Shown piece after piece: positions 15,207 through 24,340 of a DNA stretch of 36,260 nt. Made by a program: the position numbers and the translations under genes. The DNA comes from Paenibacillus sp. MMS18-CY102. Its GTDB lineage: Bacteria; Bacillota; Bacilli; Paenibacillales; Paenibacillaceae. Position 1 is the first letter of the stretch. Every line of letters starts with the position of its first letter. The stretch lies in assembly GCF_009789195.1 (NCBI RefSeq), contig NZ_WSTC01000044.1, positions 1 to 36,260 on the forward strand, written 5' to 3'. The notes under the pieces were generated by a model that saw only the letters and a list, made by a program, of their open reading frames with translations, did no database searches and had not been told where the DNA came from.

Positions 15207-16652
15207 ATGAGGGAAGGCGGAGAAAGCAAAGTGCCAATAAAGATCGTGAATGAACAGGGCGAGCGCAGAGGCCGTTTTCGTCGAAAAGCTATAAAAGTTG
15301 CTGCGGCGCAATCGGTGGTGCTTGAAGCAGTACGGGCTTGCCATGCAAAAATGCCGGTGCAAGTTATTCCGTTACACCGATGCGGAGGACGTTATGCGGC
15401 TGAACGGCTGGTGGCCACATGCGATTGGCCGCCGTTTGCAAGATCAGGTGTGGACGGCTTTGCAGTCCGCTCAGGCGATGTGGCATTAGCTTCAGCGAGC
15501 AAGCCTGTCTCCCTTCGGTTGATTGATTCAGTGGCGGCCGGAGACAGGGCGGTAACGCCTGTTCTTCCAGGTACAGCCGTTCGGATCATGACAGGAGCAA
15601 TGGTGCCTCCTGATGCGGATGCCGTTGTCATGCTGGAGCAGACGGAGGACGCTGAAGCTGGAACAGGCGCGAAGGTGAGCTTTAAGGCATGGGGTAAGGC
15701 GTCGCACAGCGAAGGCGCACATGGAACAGCGATTGAAATAAAGGTGAAGCACACAGTACAAAAGGGGCAGAATGTCGCACAGCCAGGTGAAGAGCTGCAA
15801 GCAGGGGCGGCTTTAACGGAAGTAGGCATGATGCTAAGGCCTGGCCATGTTGCATTGCTGGGCACGTTTGGCTACAGTGATGTGCCTGTGTTCGCGAGGC
15901 CCCGCGTCGGGATTTTTGCTACAGGAAGCGAGTTGCTTGCAGTAGGCGAACGGTTAGAGCCTGGAAGGATTCGAGACAGCAATAGCGCCATGCTTGCGGC
16001 GATGGCTGAGCAAAGTGGCGCTGAAGCCGTGCTGCTGGGGCGGCTGCCAGACGAGCTGGAAGCCGTGCGAAGCGCGTTAGCTGAAGCGGTGAAGAAGGCG
16101 GATATTATCGTTACGACAGGCGGCGTATCGGTAGGGGATTACGACATCATGGCGATGCTGATGAGCGAGCTGCCGCGATACGATTCCAGAATGGGCGAGC
16201 CACTTGAGCCAAGCAATAGCGGGAGCCTTGAGATGGAGCAAGATTTGCTGTTGTTCGACCGCGTATCTATGCGTCCTGGGAGCCCGACGTCTGCGGCGCG
16301 AATTGGCGGCAAGCTCTTATTTGCGTTATCGGGCAATCCTGGCGCATGCTTTGTCGGATTTGAACTGTTCGTTCGCCCAGCTATACTGGCATTGCAAGGG
16401 ACAAGCCATGCGCTGCCCACTGTGGTACAAGCGGAGCTGTTGGATGGATTCGAGAAGGGGAGCCCGCATGACCGGTATGTAAGGGCTCGATTAATTGAGC
16501 GGGAGGGCCGCCGTTACGCGGAGCCGCTTGGCTTCGTTAAGTCGAGCATGATGGCATCCATTCCAGCTGCCGAAGGGCTTGTTCTTATTCCTTCAGGGTC
16601 TCAAGGGGCATCTGCAGGCCAGCTCGTCGATGTTTTGCTGTTACTGCCTTGA
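15207..16652 (+). CDS. moeA: molybdopterin molybdenumtransferase MoeA
   Basis: A 481-aa protein with the MoeA signatures: PPFARSGVDGFAVRSGD in domain III/I, RIMTGAMVPPDADAVVMLEQ, the GIFATGSELLAVGE stretch and TTGGVSVGDYD of the MoaB/Mog-like domain, and the ALSGNPGACFVGFELFVRP segment. MoeA inserts molybdate into adenylylated molybdopterin. The start is ATG 15207 or the adjacent GTG 15204, behind GGGAGCGGGGA. It is longer than the usual 400-430 residues because of a basic N-terminal extension (about 30 residues) and insertions near residues 155-175 and 330-345. It diverges from mobB. Confidence 0.95.
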   Translation: MREGGESKVPIKIVNEQGERRGRFRRKAIKVAAAQSVVLEAVRACHAKMPVQVIPLHRCGGRYAAERLVATCDWPPFARSGVDGFAVRSGDVALASASKPVSLRLIDSVAAGDRAVTPVLPGTAVRIMTGAMVPPDADAVVMLEQTEDAEAGTGAKVSFKAWGKASHSEGAHGTAIEIKVKHTVQKGQNVAQPGEELQAGAALTEVGMMLRPGHVALLGTFGYSDVPVFARPRVGIFATGSELLAVGERLEPGRIRDSNSAMLAAMAEQSGAEAVLLGRLPDELEAVRSALAEAVKKADIIVTTGGVSVGDYDIMAMLMSELPRYDSRMGEPLEPSNSGSLEMEQDLLLFDRVSMRPGSPTSAARIGGKLLFALSGNPGACFVGFELFVRPAILALQGTSHALPTVVQAELLDGFEKGSPHDRYVRARLIEREGRRYAEPLGFVKSSMMASIPAAEGLVLIPSGSQGASAGQLVDVLLLLP

Positions 16653-16664
16653 TATAGAAACGGT

Positions 16665-17339
16665 TCATCCTTGCAGCTTTAAGAGAAGGCTGGCTGTACG
16701 CTGCGGCCGGCTGTAAGGCGTGTAGGCGTAAGTTAGGGGTTCAAACATTAAGCGAAGCTGGCTAGGATCAATAAGAGAAGCAACAGGTGATTGCATGATG
16801 CGTGCAATAACATTGCTAATTGCATTCATAGCTCCATCAGGTTCAAACAACAGCTCTACAAGGTTCGACTGTATCTGCGAATGGGATCGAGTATGCTTGG
16901 CCCATGCGCAATCGAATGCTAAACGAGTGGGACTCTCTTCTAAAATAAAACTTAACGGATTTTGCCCAATGAATGCTGCCATCGGTTTCAGGAGATCGAG
17001 CTTACAGGCTACAAGCAGCGATTCATGCTCGTTGAAAGCGAGCAAGCAATCGTTATAGCTTGCTGTAAAAGCTGCAAGGAATCCTGCAGCGTTTGGATGG
17101 CTGTTTTTAAAAGGAACGGCGCTGCTTATCAATGCTTTAAGCTTTGCCAGACGCTGCATCAAGTCCGTAATCGCTTGCGCCGCGTGTTCGGCTGCTTCCC
17201 GTTGGCGCTTCTCATTGAGATTCGTTAATGCTAGCGGATCGTGCTCGTCACGTAGCGGGTAATCGACATACTTGCGGGCACGCTGCACAGATTGGACAGG
17301 TCGGGTTGCTTCTGAGCGTTGCGGCGGTCTAATCCACAT
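16665..17339 (-). CDS. hypothetical protein, no recognised domain
   Basis: The 224-aa protein has a Pro/Arg-rich start (WIRPPQRSEATRP), a charged helix to about residue 70, then mixed helical sequence without a signal peptide or membrane segment. The end is basic and Tyr-rich (TYAYTPYSRPQRT). I do not recognise a family. GAGGAGG lies 9 nt before the ATG, so it is a real gene. It follows the Gly/Tyr-rich protein gene at 17482 on the same strand, and both could be one transcription unit; the 142-nt gap between them holds no gene I trust. It ends close to the moeA stop in convergent orientation. Confidence 0.65.
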   Translation of the reverse strand: MWIRPPQRSEATRPVQSVQRARKYVDYPLRDEHDPLALTNLNEKRQREAAEHAAQAITDLMQRLAKLKALISSAVPFKNSHPNAAGFLAAFTASYNDCLLAFNEHESLLVACKLDLLKPMAAFIGQNPLSFILEESPTRLAFDCAWAKHTRSHSQIQSNLVELLFEPDGAMNAISNVIARIMQSPVASLIDPSQLRLMFEPLTYAYTPYSRPQRTASLLLKLQG

Positions 17340-17481
17340 CTACTATCGCCTCCTCGCCAATACCATACAGAAAATCGAATGCGGAAGGTGGCGATTGGTG
17401 TCGGTCCAGCGCAAATAGCCAGAAAGATGTAACAATTGGCCCATCTGCGCCTTTACGCTGGCCGCCCAATCAAGATATTTA

Positions 17482-17886
17482 TTATAAGAGCAAGAATAGA
17501 AAGGCAATGAGCGCAAGATCGATTGCGAAAGCCGTTCCCCATGGATTGTACCCGTAACCATACCCGCCGCCATATCCATATCCGTCATAGCCGTAGTCTT
17601 TCGTTTGAACCTCCAGCGGCATCTCCTCTTGTGCGTAGGCTTTTTTGTTTTTCTTATGCTGTTTTCCTTTTTTGTTTTTGGACAGCTCAGCGGACTGATG
17701 ATGGTCGAGATAGGCATGTGGACCAGATTGCGATTGCTGGCTTGGGCCGCTATTGAGCATCACTCGTCCGCCGCGGCAGTTTGATAGAACACCAACATGG
17801 CGTTTGCCATCTTTCGTTATAATGCACACTGGCAGGCCGCAATAACGCGACACATGATCCTCGTGTAAAGGAAATATCGGTTCCAT
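17482..17886 (-). CDS. uncharacterised, possibly spore-coat-like protein with Gly/Tyr repeats
   Basis: A 134-aa protein in three parts. Residues 1-50 form a compact beta-type segment (CGLPVCIITKDGKRHVGVLS, then GGRVMLNSG) reminiscent of small Sm-like or coat proteins. Residues 75-95 are lysine-rich. A run of GY repeats (DYGYDGYGYGGGYGYGYNPW) follows, and the C-terminus is a hydrophobic helix (AIDLALIAFLFLLL). AAGGAGGTG precedes the ATG. Gly/Tyr repeats are common in spore coat proteins of bacilli, so a sporulation role is possible but not shown. No cleavable signal peptide is visible. Confidence 0.65.
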   Translation of the reverse strand: MEPIFPLHEDHVSRYCGLPVCIITKDGKRHVGVLSNCRGGRVMLNSGPSQQSQSGPHAYLDHHQSAELSKNKKGKQHKKNKKAYAQEEMPLEVQTKDYGYDGYGYGGGYGYGYNPWGTAFAIDLALIAFLFLLL

Positions 17887-17998
17887 TCGTGACGCACCTC
17901 CTTGTTTCTAAGCCCATATTATGCAGGCGCAGGCAACTGTGCATGGTCAATAACCCAGAGATTAGGGCCAAATATCGGGAAAAAAGGGGCTGAAGGCT

Positions 17999-18889
17999 GT
18001 GAACGAATTGATGGTGCGTACGCAGGCGCAGACAGGCATGCGAAGAAAGCCAGTGCGAAAGCCTAAGCTGGTTCCTATACTGCTGGCAGCAGCAGCACTT
18101 CTTGCTGGAGCAATCATTATTACTGCACAGCGGCCGACCGGATCCACAGGGAGTGCCACGAATGATTTAGCTTATGTGTGGGGGCTGACAGCTTCGCTTG
18201 CCTCCCAACAAGCTGGTGGCAGTGATGTGCAAATGGACCAGCGCCGGTGGATCGTACGCTACGACGTGGAGCAGCTTGATAATGGACAAGCACTGCAGGT
18301 GGCGAATCTGCTTGGGTTGCAGAGGTCTAGACATGATGGCCAAGATGCTGAACAAGCAGGGCTGGCTGCATACGACGGGATGATGCCCATTGAGGGGGAA
18401 GGCAAGTTTGCTCAATTAGGGAACAGTGTACCTGTGACGATGGCCGTTGACCCGGACAAGAGCCGATTTGAGGGGGCAATTCTGGTCATGAAGCCTGAAG
18501 CGGGGATCAGCCAGGAGCGGCTAACTGCTGCAGCAAGGCGGATCGAACAGGCACTGCATGAGACGGGAGCGGCGTTTGCCTATAGTTTTCGGGTGGCAAG
18601 CTCTATTGCAGCGAATACGATGCCAGTATCAGGAGAAAGCGAAATGATGAAGCCGCTTTTTGATGCACTAACTGCGCAAGCAGGCGCTGCCCTTGTCGAG
18701 TCTTATGCCGACAGCTCAGGGCGAACAATTAGCGAAACATGGCGATCTCCACATCTGGAGGCTTCGATTCTAACCAAGGATAAGAAGGCTAATTTGCAGC
18801 TGTCGAGACATCAGAATGATACCGCCAACACAATCGATTGGATTGTCGGCGTACCGATCATTACAGGTGATTATGCACAATCCGAATAG
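17999..18889 (+). CDS. YwmB-like exported protein
   Basis: A 296-aa protein with a basic N-terminus and one membrane-spanning or signal segment (about residues 26-43, [20 protein letters not shown]). The rest is extracytoplasmic. The C-terminal part ([24 protein letters not shown]) resembles the end of the YwmB family of bacilli, whose N-terminal halves are weakly conserved. The function of that family is poorly known. It starts at GTG 17999 behind AAGGGG with 9-nt spacing; an ATG four codons later is possible. It is a single gene with a likely terminator behind it. The family call is moderate. Confidence 0.6.
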   Translation: MNELMVRTQAQTGMRRKPVRKPKLVPILLAAAALLAGAIIITAQRPTGSTGSATNDLAYVWGLTASLASQQAGGSDVQMDQRRWIVRYDVEQLDNGQALQVANLLGLQRSRHDGQDAEQAGLAAYDGMMPIEGEGKFAQLGNSVPVTMAVDPDKSRFEGAILVMKPEAGISQERLTAAARRIEQALHETGAAFAYSFRVASSIAANTMPVSGESEMMKPLFDALTAQAGAALVESYADSSGRTISETWRSPHLEASILTKDKKANLQLSRHQNDTANTIDWIVGVPIITGDYAQSE

Positions 18890-18915
18890 TCGGAATTAGG
18901 GGTTGTAAGCTTGAA

Positions 18916-18952
18916 TGATTACCTTTCCTTAGGGGGATCATCAGTTTTTTTT
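18916..18952 (+). terminator. likely terminator after the YwmB-like gene
   Basis: TGATTACC pairs imperfectly with GGGGGATCA, and a run of T begins about 4 nt later. The stem is weak. Confidence 0.4.
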
Positions 18953-19043
18953 ATGAGGCGCTCAATGGCGAATTACCCCTGAATATGCTACACTACAAGT
19001 ACGTGATAGGTGTTGAGAATAGAGAAAAAAACCAAAGGGAAGA

Positions 19044-20609
19044 ATGAGAGCCATGACAACCACTGTAAATTTTGAGCAACAAGCCGCCGAAGGCGCGGTT
19101 TACTACCTGTTTGGTGCGACCGGAGATCTTGCAAAACGCAAGCTGTTCCCGGCGTTGTTTAGCTTATATAAGGAAGGCAAATTGGCGGAGAATTTCGCCG
19201 TTGTCGGCCTTGCTCGCCGTCCGCGGACGAATGACCAATTCCGTTCGGACGTTTATGAGTCGATCGTAGAGTTTTGCCGGTACAAGGCAGACGACACGGC
19301 ACTTTGGAATAAATTTGCCGAGCACTTCGTCTACATGCCGCTCGATATTAACAACGTCGACGGATTCCGTGAACTGAATCAATTGTCCAGCGAATTGGAC
19401 AAGAAATTCGACATCGCTGGCAATCGTTTGTTCTACCTGGCGCTTGCGCCAGACCTGTTCGGCCCTGTTTCCTTCAACTTGCGTGATGGCGGGCTGCTAG
19501 GTTCGGATGGATGGAAACGTCTCGTTATCGAGAAACCGTTCGGCTATGACCTGGAGTCGGCTCGCAAGCTGAACGCACAGCTGAGCCAAGTGTTTAAGGA
19601 AGAAGAAATCTACCGCATCGACCATTACCTCGGCAAAGAAATGGTACAAAACATCGAGGTTGTTCGTTTCGCGAATGCATTCTTCGAGCCGCTGTGGAAC
19701 AACAAACATATCGCTAACGTACAAATCACGCTGTCGGAAACAGTCGGCGTTGAGGACCGCGGTGGCTATTATGATAAATCGGGCGCATTGCGCGACATGA
19801 TGCAAAACCACATGCTGCAAATGCTCACGATGATCGCCATGGAACCGCCTAGCCGCCTTCAACCGGAAGATATTCGCGATGAGAAGGTTAAAGTGCTGCG
19901 TTCGCTCCGCCCTTACAAGTCGAGCGAAGAAGTTCGCTCTAGCGTTGTTCGTGCGCAATACTCGGAAGGCGCAGCAGGCACCAAATCGTTGCCAGGCTAC
20001 CGTCAAGAGGACTCCGTTAACCCTGAGTCCGTTACGGAAACATACTTCGGCGCACGTGTCTACGTGGATAATTTCCGCTGGGCAGGCGTACCGTTCTATA
20101 TCCGTACAGGCAAACGCATGCCGGTGAAAACGACAGAAGTCGTTATTGAATTTAAAAATGTGCCAGAGAACGTTCTGTTTGGTTCGCGCGAGGATGTCGG
20201 CCCTAACCTGCTCGTTATCCGCGTTAACCCAATGGAAGGCATGTACATCAAATTTAATGCAAAACGCCCTGGCTCCGATCGCGAGATCCAACCGGTAGCT
20301 ATGGAGTTCTGCCAATCTTGCCAAGTCGGCATCAACACGCCAGAAGCTTACGAGCGCCTGATTTATGATGCGGCTCGCGGCGATTCGACTCGCTTCACGC
20401 GTTGGGATGAAGTTGCACAAGCTTGGACGTTCGTTGACCCGATTGCTAAGGCATGGAAAGAAAGCGATAGCGATCTTGCTTTCTACCCTGCAGGCTCATG
20501 GGGACCAGAACCGATGGATCGGATCATCGAAGAAGATGGTTTCCACTGGTGGCCGGTTAACGGGCAAGAAGAAGACAACGTGGTTTGGATCTCAGGCAGC
20601 CGTAAGTAA
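19044..20609 (+). CDS. zwf: glucose-6-phosphate 1-dehydrogenase
   Basis: A 521-aa enzyme with the NADP-binding start (YYLFGATGDLAKRKLFPAL), the catalytic/substrate motif RIDHYLGKEMVQN, and the EKPFGYDLESA block. Length is normal or slightly above the family. It oxidises glucose-6-phosphate to 6-phosphogluconolactone in the oxidative pentose phosphate pathway. Two in-frame ATG codons (19044 and 19053) follow AAAGGGAAGA; 19044 is used here, but 19053 is equally plausible. No pentose-phosphate partner gene is adjacent. Codon use is strongly biased (CGY and AAC/ACG-rich), as in a well-expressed gene. Confidence 0.97.
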   Translation: MRAMTTTVNFEQQAAEGAVYYLFGATGDLAKRKLFPALFSLYKEGKLAENFAVVGLARRPRTNDQFRSDVYESIVEFCRYKADDTALWNKFAEHFVYMPLDINNVDGFRELNQLSSELDKKFDIAGNRLFYLALAPDLFGPVSFNLRDGGLLGSDGWKRLVIEKPFGYDLESARKLNAQLSQVFKEEEIYRIDHYLGKEMVQNIEVVRFANAFFEPLWNNKHIANVQITLSETVGVEDRGGYYDKSGALRDMMQNHMLQMLTMIAMEPPSRLQPEDIRDEKVKVLRSLRPYKSSEEVRSSVVRAQYSEGAAGTKSLPGYRQEDSVNPESVTETYFGARVYVDNFRWAGVPFYIRTGKRMPVKTTEVVIEFKNVPENVLFGSREDVGPNLLVIRVNPMEGMYIKFNAKRPGSDREIQPVAMEFCQSCQVGINTPEAYERLIYDAARGDSTRFTRWDEVAQAWTFVDPIAKAWKESDSDLAFYPAGSWGPEPMDRIIEEDGFHWWPVNGQEEDNVVWISGSRK

Positions 20610-20664
20610 TACGCAATGCGGGGCTTCCAATTCGTTATAATTTGATTATTATAGGTTGAATTTT

Positions 20665-20697
20665 GGCCGGTCGACAGGATCATTCTGTCGGCCGGCC
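20665..20697. repeat. GC-rich inverted repeat after zwf
   Basis: GGCCGG-T-CGACAG and CTGTCG-GCCGGCC form a 12-bp stem with one bulged T around GATCATT, 57 nt past zwf. There is no T-run on either side, so it is either a weak terminator of zwf or a protein- or RNA-level structure. A further possibility is that it stabilises the 3' end of the zwf mRNA. Confidence 0.55.
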
Positions 20698-20782
20698 TTC
20701 GGACTGTTTTCAGAACAACATGCGCTGTCGAACCGAGATGAAGCTTATGCTATGCGGTAGAGCGGCCGGTAAGGAGACTGTT

Positions 20783-21415
20783 ATGTTCAAAATCTACGAT
20801 ATCTCGATGACCATTCAGCAGGATATGCAGGTGTGGGGCAATGCGAAGAACAATCAACCAGTCTTCGAGAACGTCTCCAACTATGAGACAGGCGAAGTCT
20901 ACGATTCCAAGATGACGTTAAGCGTCCATACCGGCACGCATGTAGATGCACCGCTGCATATGTTGGAGGATGGCGCTACGATCGAGTCGATTGGCTTAGA
21001 GGAGCTTGTTGGGCATGCGCGTGTTCTTGATCTTACTGCGGTCGAGGATGCTGTTTCCAAGGCTGATCTTGAGAAGTTTGGCATTCAGAAGGGCGAATGG
21101 ATTTTACTGAAAACACGCAATTCGTTTAACGAGAGCAACACTTTCGATACCGGGTTTGTTTATGTGAATGAGGAAGCAGCACGGTATTTGGTGGAGATTG
21201 GCATTCGTGGCATTGGCGTTGACGGGCTTGGCATTGAGCGCTCCCAGCGTGAATACCCGACACATCGCCAGTTGTTCCGAAACAATATTATTATCGTTGA
21301 AGGCCTGCGATTAAAAAATGTGCCGCCGGGCACGTATTTTCTCGTCGTTGCGCCGTTGAAGCTGACGGGCCTTGAGGCCGCACCAGCGCGGGCTGTATTG
21401 ATCGGCGGCGTATAA
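20783..21415 (+). CDS. cyclase family protein (kynurenine-formamidase-like metal hydrolase)
   Basis: The 210-aa protein has the HTGTHVDAPLH motif (about residues 51-61) that binds the metal in the cyclase/KynB family, plus the GIGVDGLGIERS segment. Members hydrolyse N-formylkynurenine or related amides and esters. Without other tryptophan-degradation genes nearby the substrate stays open. I placed the start at ATG 20783, which has GTAAGGAGA upstream; an in-frame start further upstream would run through the inverted repeat behind zwf. Confidence 0.88.
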   Translation: MFKIYDISMTIQQDMQVWGNAKNNQPVFENVSNYETGEVYDSKMTLSVHTGTHVDAPLHMLEDGATIESIGLEELVGHARVLDLTAVEDAVSKADLEKFGIQKGEWILLKTRNSFNESNTFDTGFVYVNEEAARYLVEIGIRGIGVDGLGIERSQREYPTHRQLFRNNIIIVEGLRLKNVPPGTYFLVVAPLKLTGLEAAPARAVLIGGV

Positions 21416-21497
21416 GCAAGCACAAGCTTAGCTGCCTTCGGCCACTTCTAAAGCGTTACCCTACGGACACTAACAGGGAAAACGAAAGGACGTACTT

Positions 21498-23081
21498 ATG
21501 AGCGTATCGTTAAAGGACGAAATACAACAAGAAGTCGATAAGCGGCGCACGTTCGCCATTATTTCTCACCCGGATGCCGGGAAAACAACGCTGACGGAGA
21601 AGCTGTTGCTGTTCGGCGGCGCGATCCGCGAGGCTGGCTCGGTAAAAGCGCGTAAAGCTAGCCGCCATGCGACATCCGACTGGATGGAAATTGAGAAGCA
21701 GCGGGGGATTTCGGTTACATCTTCCGTTATGCAATTCGACTATAATGGGCATCGCATTAACATATTGGACACGCCTGGCCACCAAGACTTCAGTGAAGAC
21801 ACCTACCGGACGCTGACTGCAGCGGACAGCGCAGTTATGTTGATCGACGTTGCGAAGGGCGTAGAGCCGCAGACGATTAAGCTGTTCCAAGTATGCAGCA
21901 AGCGTGGCATTCCGATCTTTACTTTCATCAACAAGCTTGACCGCGAAGGGCAAAGCCCGTTCGACCTGATGGAAGAGATCGAGCGCGTGCTCGGCATTCG
22001 TTCGGTTCCAATGAACTGGCCGATTGGCATGGGACGTGAATTGTGCGGCGTATATGACCGGATGAAGAACCAGGTTGAGCTGTTCAACGGCAAAGACCAT
22101 TCCACGATTGAAGTCCGTAAGGTAGACGACTATAACGACCCGATCATTCGTGAGATGGCGGGCGATTATATGACCGATCAGCTGATTGCAGATCTTGAAC
22201 TGCTTGATGTTGCCGGCGACCAGTTCGACTTCGAGAAAGTGAGCAGAGGCGAGTTAACGCCTGTATTCTTCGGCAGCGCAGTTAACAACTTCGGTGTTCA
22301 GACGTTCCTTGAGAACTTCCTGCAGCTCGCTCCTAAGCCAACTTCCCGCGAAAGCACGGCGGGCACAATTGAGCCAACGAACGAGAAATTCACAGGCTAC
22401 GTGTTCAAAATCCAAGCGAACATGAATCCCGCTCACCGCGACCGGATTGCATTCCTGCGGATCTGTTCGGGCCGGTTCGACCGTGGCATGAGCGTCAAGC
22501 ATGTTCGCGCAGGCAAAGACATTAAGCTGTCCCAGCCGCAGCAGTTCCTTGCGCAGGACCGTGATATCGTCGAGTCTGCTTACCCGGGCGATATTATCGG
22601 CTTGTTCGACCCGGGCATTTTCCGAATCGGTGATTCGTTGGCACAAGGCGGCAACGTCGTGTTTAACGAGCTGCCGACGTTCTCGCCGGAAATTTTCGCC
22701 AAAGTGACGGTTAAGAACGCGCTCAAGCATAAGCAGTACCAGAAGGGAATCGATCAGCTGACGGAGGAGGGCACCATTCAGGTGTTCCGGACGACGAGCT
22801 TTGAAGAAACGATTCTCGGGGTAGTCGGGCAGTTGCAATTCGAGGTGTTCGAGTATCGGATGCGTGCGGAGTACGGGGTGGAAATTCAGCTGCATCGGCA
22901 GACGTACCAATTCGCGCGTTGGGTTATTGACGACAAAATCGATCCATCCAAATTCCGCATTAACTCGACGCTTGTGAAGGACAAGAAAGACAATTATGTC
23001 GTGTTGTTCGAGAATGAATACGCGATGCGTACGGCGATGGAAAAAAATCCGACTGCACAGTTTTTAGAGACTGCGCCTTAA
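21498..23081 (+). CDS. prfC: peptide chain release factor 3
   Basis: A 527-aa translational GTPase, the usual RF3 length. The G motifs are SHPDAGKTTLTEKLL, the switch region around RGISVTSSVMQF, DTPGHQDFSEDTYRTL and NKLDREGQ. RF3 removes RF1/RF2 from the ribosome after peptide release. GAAAGGA precedes the ATG. Gene is intact and followed by a terminator. Presence of RF3 is variable among Firmicutes, but it is known in Paenibacillus-like genomes. Confidence 0.97.
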   Translation: MSVSLKDEIQQEVDKRRTFAIISHPDAGKTTLTEKLLLFGGAIREAGSVKARKASRHATSDWMEIEKQRGISVTSSVMQFDYNGHRINILDTPGHQDFSEDTYRTLTAADSAVMLIDVAKGVEPQTIKLFQVCSKRGIPIFTFINKLDREGQSPFDLMEEIERVLGIRSVPMNWPIGMGRELCGVYDRMKNQVELFNGKDHSTIEVRKVDDYNDPIIREMAGDYMTDQLIADLELLDVAGDQFDFEKVSRGELTPVFFGSAVNNFGVQTFLENFLQLAPKPTSRESTAGTIEPTNEKFTGYVFKIQANMNPAHRDRIAFLRICSGRFDRGMSVKHVRAGKDIKLSQPQQFLAQDRDIVESAYPGDIIGLFDPGIFRIGDSLAQGGNVVFNELPTFSPEIFAKVTVKNALKHKQYQKGIDQLTEEGTIQVFRTTSFEETILGVVGQLQFEVFEYRMRAEYGVEIQLHRQTYQFARWVIDDKIDPSKFRINSTLVKDKKDNYVVLFENEYAMRTAMEKNPTAQFLETAP

Positions 23082-23103
23082 GCCCGGATAGCGATAAAGA
23101 TAA

Positions 23104-23157
23104 GAAACAGCGGGCTTTCCCCTTACTAGTGAGGGGGGGAGCACGCTGTTTTTTTTG
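23104..23157 (+). terminator. intrinsic terminator of prfC
   Basis: AACAGCG and CGCTGTT plus GCTTTCCCC against GGGGGGAGC form an interrupted stem of about 15 bp around TTACTAGTGA. Eight or more T follow the second arm. Confidence 0.85.
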
Positions 23158-23178
23158 CTGTGTTTAGAAGTTCGAGGG

Positions 23179-23207
23179 TTGACATGAAACCGTTCTCGTG
23201 ACAAAAT
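23179..23207 (+). promoter_or_regulatory. promoter of the lacI-type regulator operon
   Basis: TTGACA (23179-23184) is a perfect -35; 17 bp later comes CAAAAT (23202-23207), an acceptable -10. It starts about 45 nt before the regulator. The operator at 23205-23222 overlaps its -10. Confidence 0.6.
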
Positions 23208-23222
23208 GTACGCGTGTACATT
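23205..23222. promoter_or_regulatory. operator-like palindrome overlapping the lacI-type promoter
   Basis: AATGTAC-GCGT-GTACATT has 7-bp perfect arms around a 4-bp GC-rich centre, the usual geometry of a LacI-family operator. It sits over the -10 box and the start site of the promoter of the regulator at 23255, pointing to autoregulation and co-repression of the genes downstream. Confidence 0.6.
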
Positions 23223-23254
23223 AAAATGAAAGCCCATTGAGGGAGACGAATAAA

Positions 23255-24277
23255 TTGAGACAACAAGTAGCAAAGCTAGCGGGGGTTTCTGAAGCGACGG
23301 TATCTCGTGTGCTCAATGGCGTCGGGCCGGTGAAGGAAGAGACGAAGCAGCGTGTGCTGGCCGCCGCAGCAGAGCTTGGCTATGTGCCAAGCGCATTGGC
23401 CCAGCGTTTCGCTAGGAAGAAAAGCGGCAATCTTGGCGTTGTCCTGCCGTTTGTGCCTAAAGTGCCTTTGTTCTCGACCTACTATTTCTCCGAGATGCTT
23501 GGCGGCATTGGCGAAGAGGCACAGGCACAAGGCTATGATCTGCTGTTGCTATTCCGGGAGCCTGAGCAGCCACGCGATTATGCTGCGCTGTTCCAAGCGC
23601 ATAAGGTAGATGCCCTGATCGTGCTTGGCGCAAGAGATATGCCGATTGATCGGGAAGCGCTGGAGGAGCTAAAGCGAAGCGGCCATCCGTTCTGCGTGTT
23701 GAACCAGCGCTACGCTGTGAGAGGGGAGGAGCCACCGTTCCTAACCGTCGATGCAGACCACTGGTCAGGGAGCCGGGATGCTGTGCGCCATTTGGCCGAA
23801 ATCGGCTGCTCGAACATTGTGTTTATTAACGGGCCTGAGCAATATTCGAACAGCCTTGACCGAAGGGATGGCTATGCTCGTATTCTCGCGGAAAGTGGGT
23901 TAGAGCTGCGTGAGGAGCTGATGCTCGCGGGCAACTACAGCCGGACAAGCGGCTATGCGTTGGCGGATCGGCTGGAGGCACTCATTCGGTCGGGACAAGC
24001 GGACGCCATATTCGCTGCGAATGACCGAATGGCCATCGGGGCGATGCAAGGGCTTCGCGAACGAGGGCTGGAAGCGGGGCGCGATTACGCGCTCTGCGGC
24101 TATGATGATGCAGATGCTGCGCGGATGGCGAGCCCACAGCTGACGAGCGTAACGGTTCCTTTTCATGAAATGGGGCAATTAGCGGCTCGTAAGCTGCTTC
24201 AGCAGGAGGAGGAGCCAGTGTCGGCTGTTCTTCCTGTTCAGTTGGTAGTGCGGGAGTCTTCGCGTTCACGGCAATGA
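23255..24277 (+). CDS. LacI family transcriptional regulator
   Basis: The 340-aa protein has an N-terminal helix-turn-helix (QQVAKLAGVSEATVSRVLNG) and a periplasmic-binding-protein-like sensor domain with LacI/PurR landmarks (LGVVLPF, ANDRMAIGAMQGLRERG, CGYDDADAARMASPQLTSV). I placed the start at TTG 23255, which has GAGGGAGA 8 nt upstream and puts the HTH at the usual position; a TTG six codons earlier is unlikely. It precedes two Gfo/Idh/MocA genes and a ThuA-type gene on the same strand with no terminator between, so it probably represses that catabolic operon and itself. The effector is probably a sugar or sugar acid. Confidence 0.92.
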   Translation: MRQQVAKLAGVSEATVSRVLNGVGPVKEETKQRVLAAAAELGYVPSALAQRFARKKSGNLGVVLPFVPKVPLFSTYYFSEMLGGIGEEAQAQGYDLLLLFREPEQPRDYAALFQAHKVDALIVLGARDMPIDREALEELKRSGHPFCVLNQRYAVRGEEPPFLTVDADHWSGSRDAVRHLAEIGCSNIVFINGPEQYSNSLDRRDGYARILAESGLELREELMLAGNYSRTSGYALADRLEALIRSGQADAIFAANDRMAIGAMQGLRERGLEAGRDYALCGYDDADAARMASPQLTSVTVPFHEMGQLAARKLLQQEEEPVSAVLPVQLVVRESSRSRQ

Positions 24278-24340
24278 GTGAACAGTCAACTTGGATCGTG
24301 GGATTGAACGAACCTTAATGGGATAGGAGTGGAGCGTTGT

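Noticed and set aside
17343..17717. Minus-strand frame overlapping the GY-repeat gene
   Set aside because: It overlaps the better-supported frame at 17482-17886 and is low-complexity; no ribosome-binding site was found for its internal ATG.
19497..20420. Long 307-codon minus-strand frame opposite zwf
   Set aside because: It is the antisense of a highly biased, conserved zwf gene; there is no ribosome-binding site and no plausible protein.
22254..22910. 218-codon minus-strand frame inside prfC
   Set aside because: Antisense of an intact prfC; the open frame is a by-product of its codon bias.
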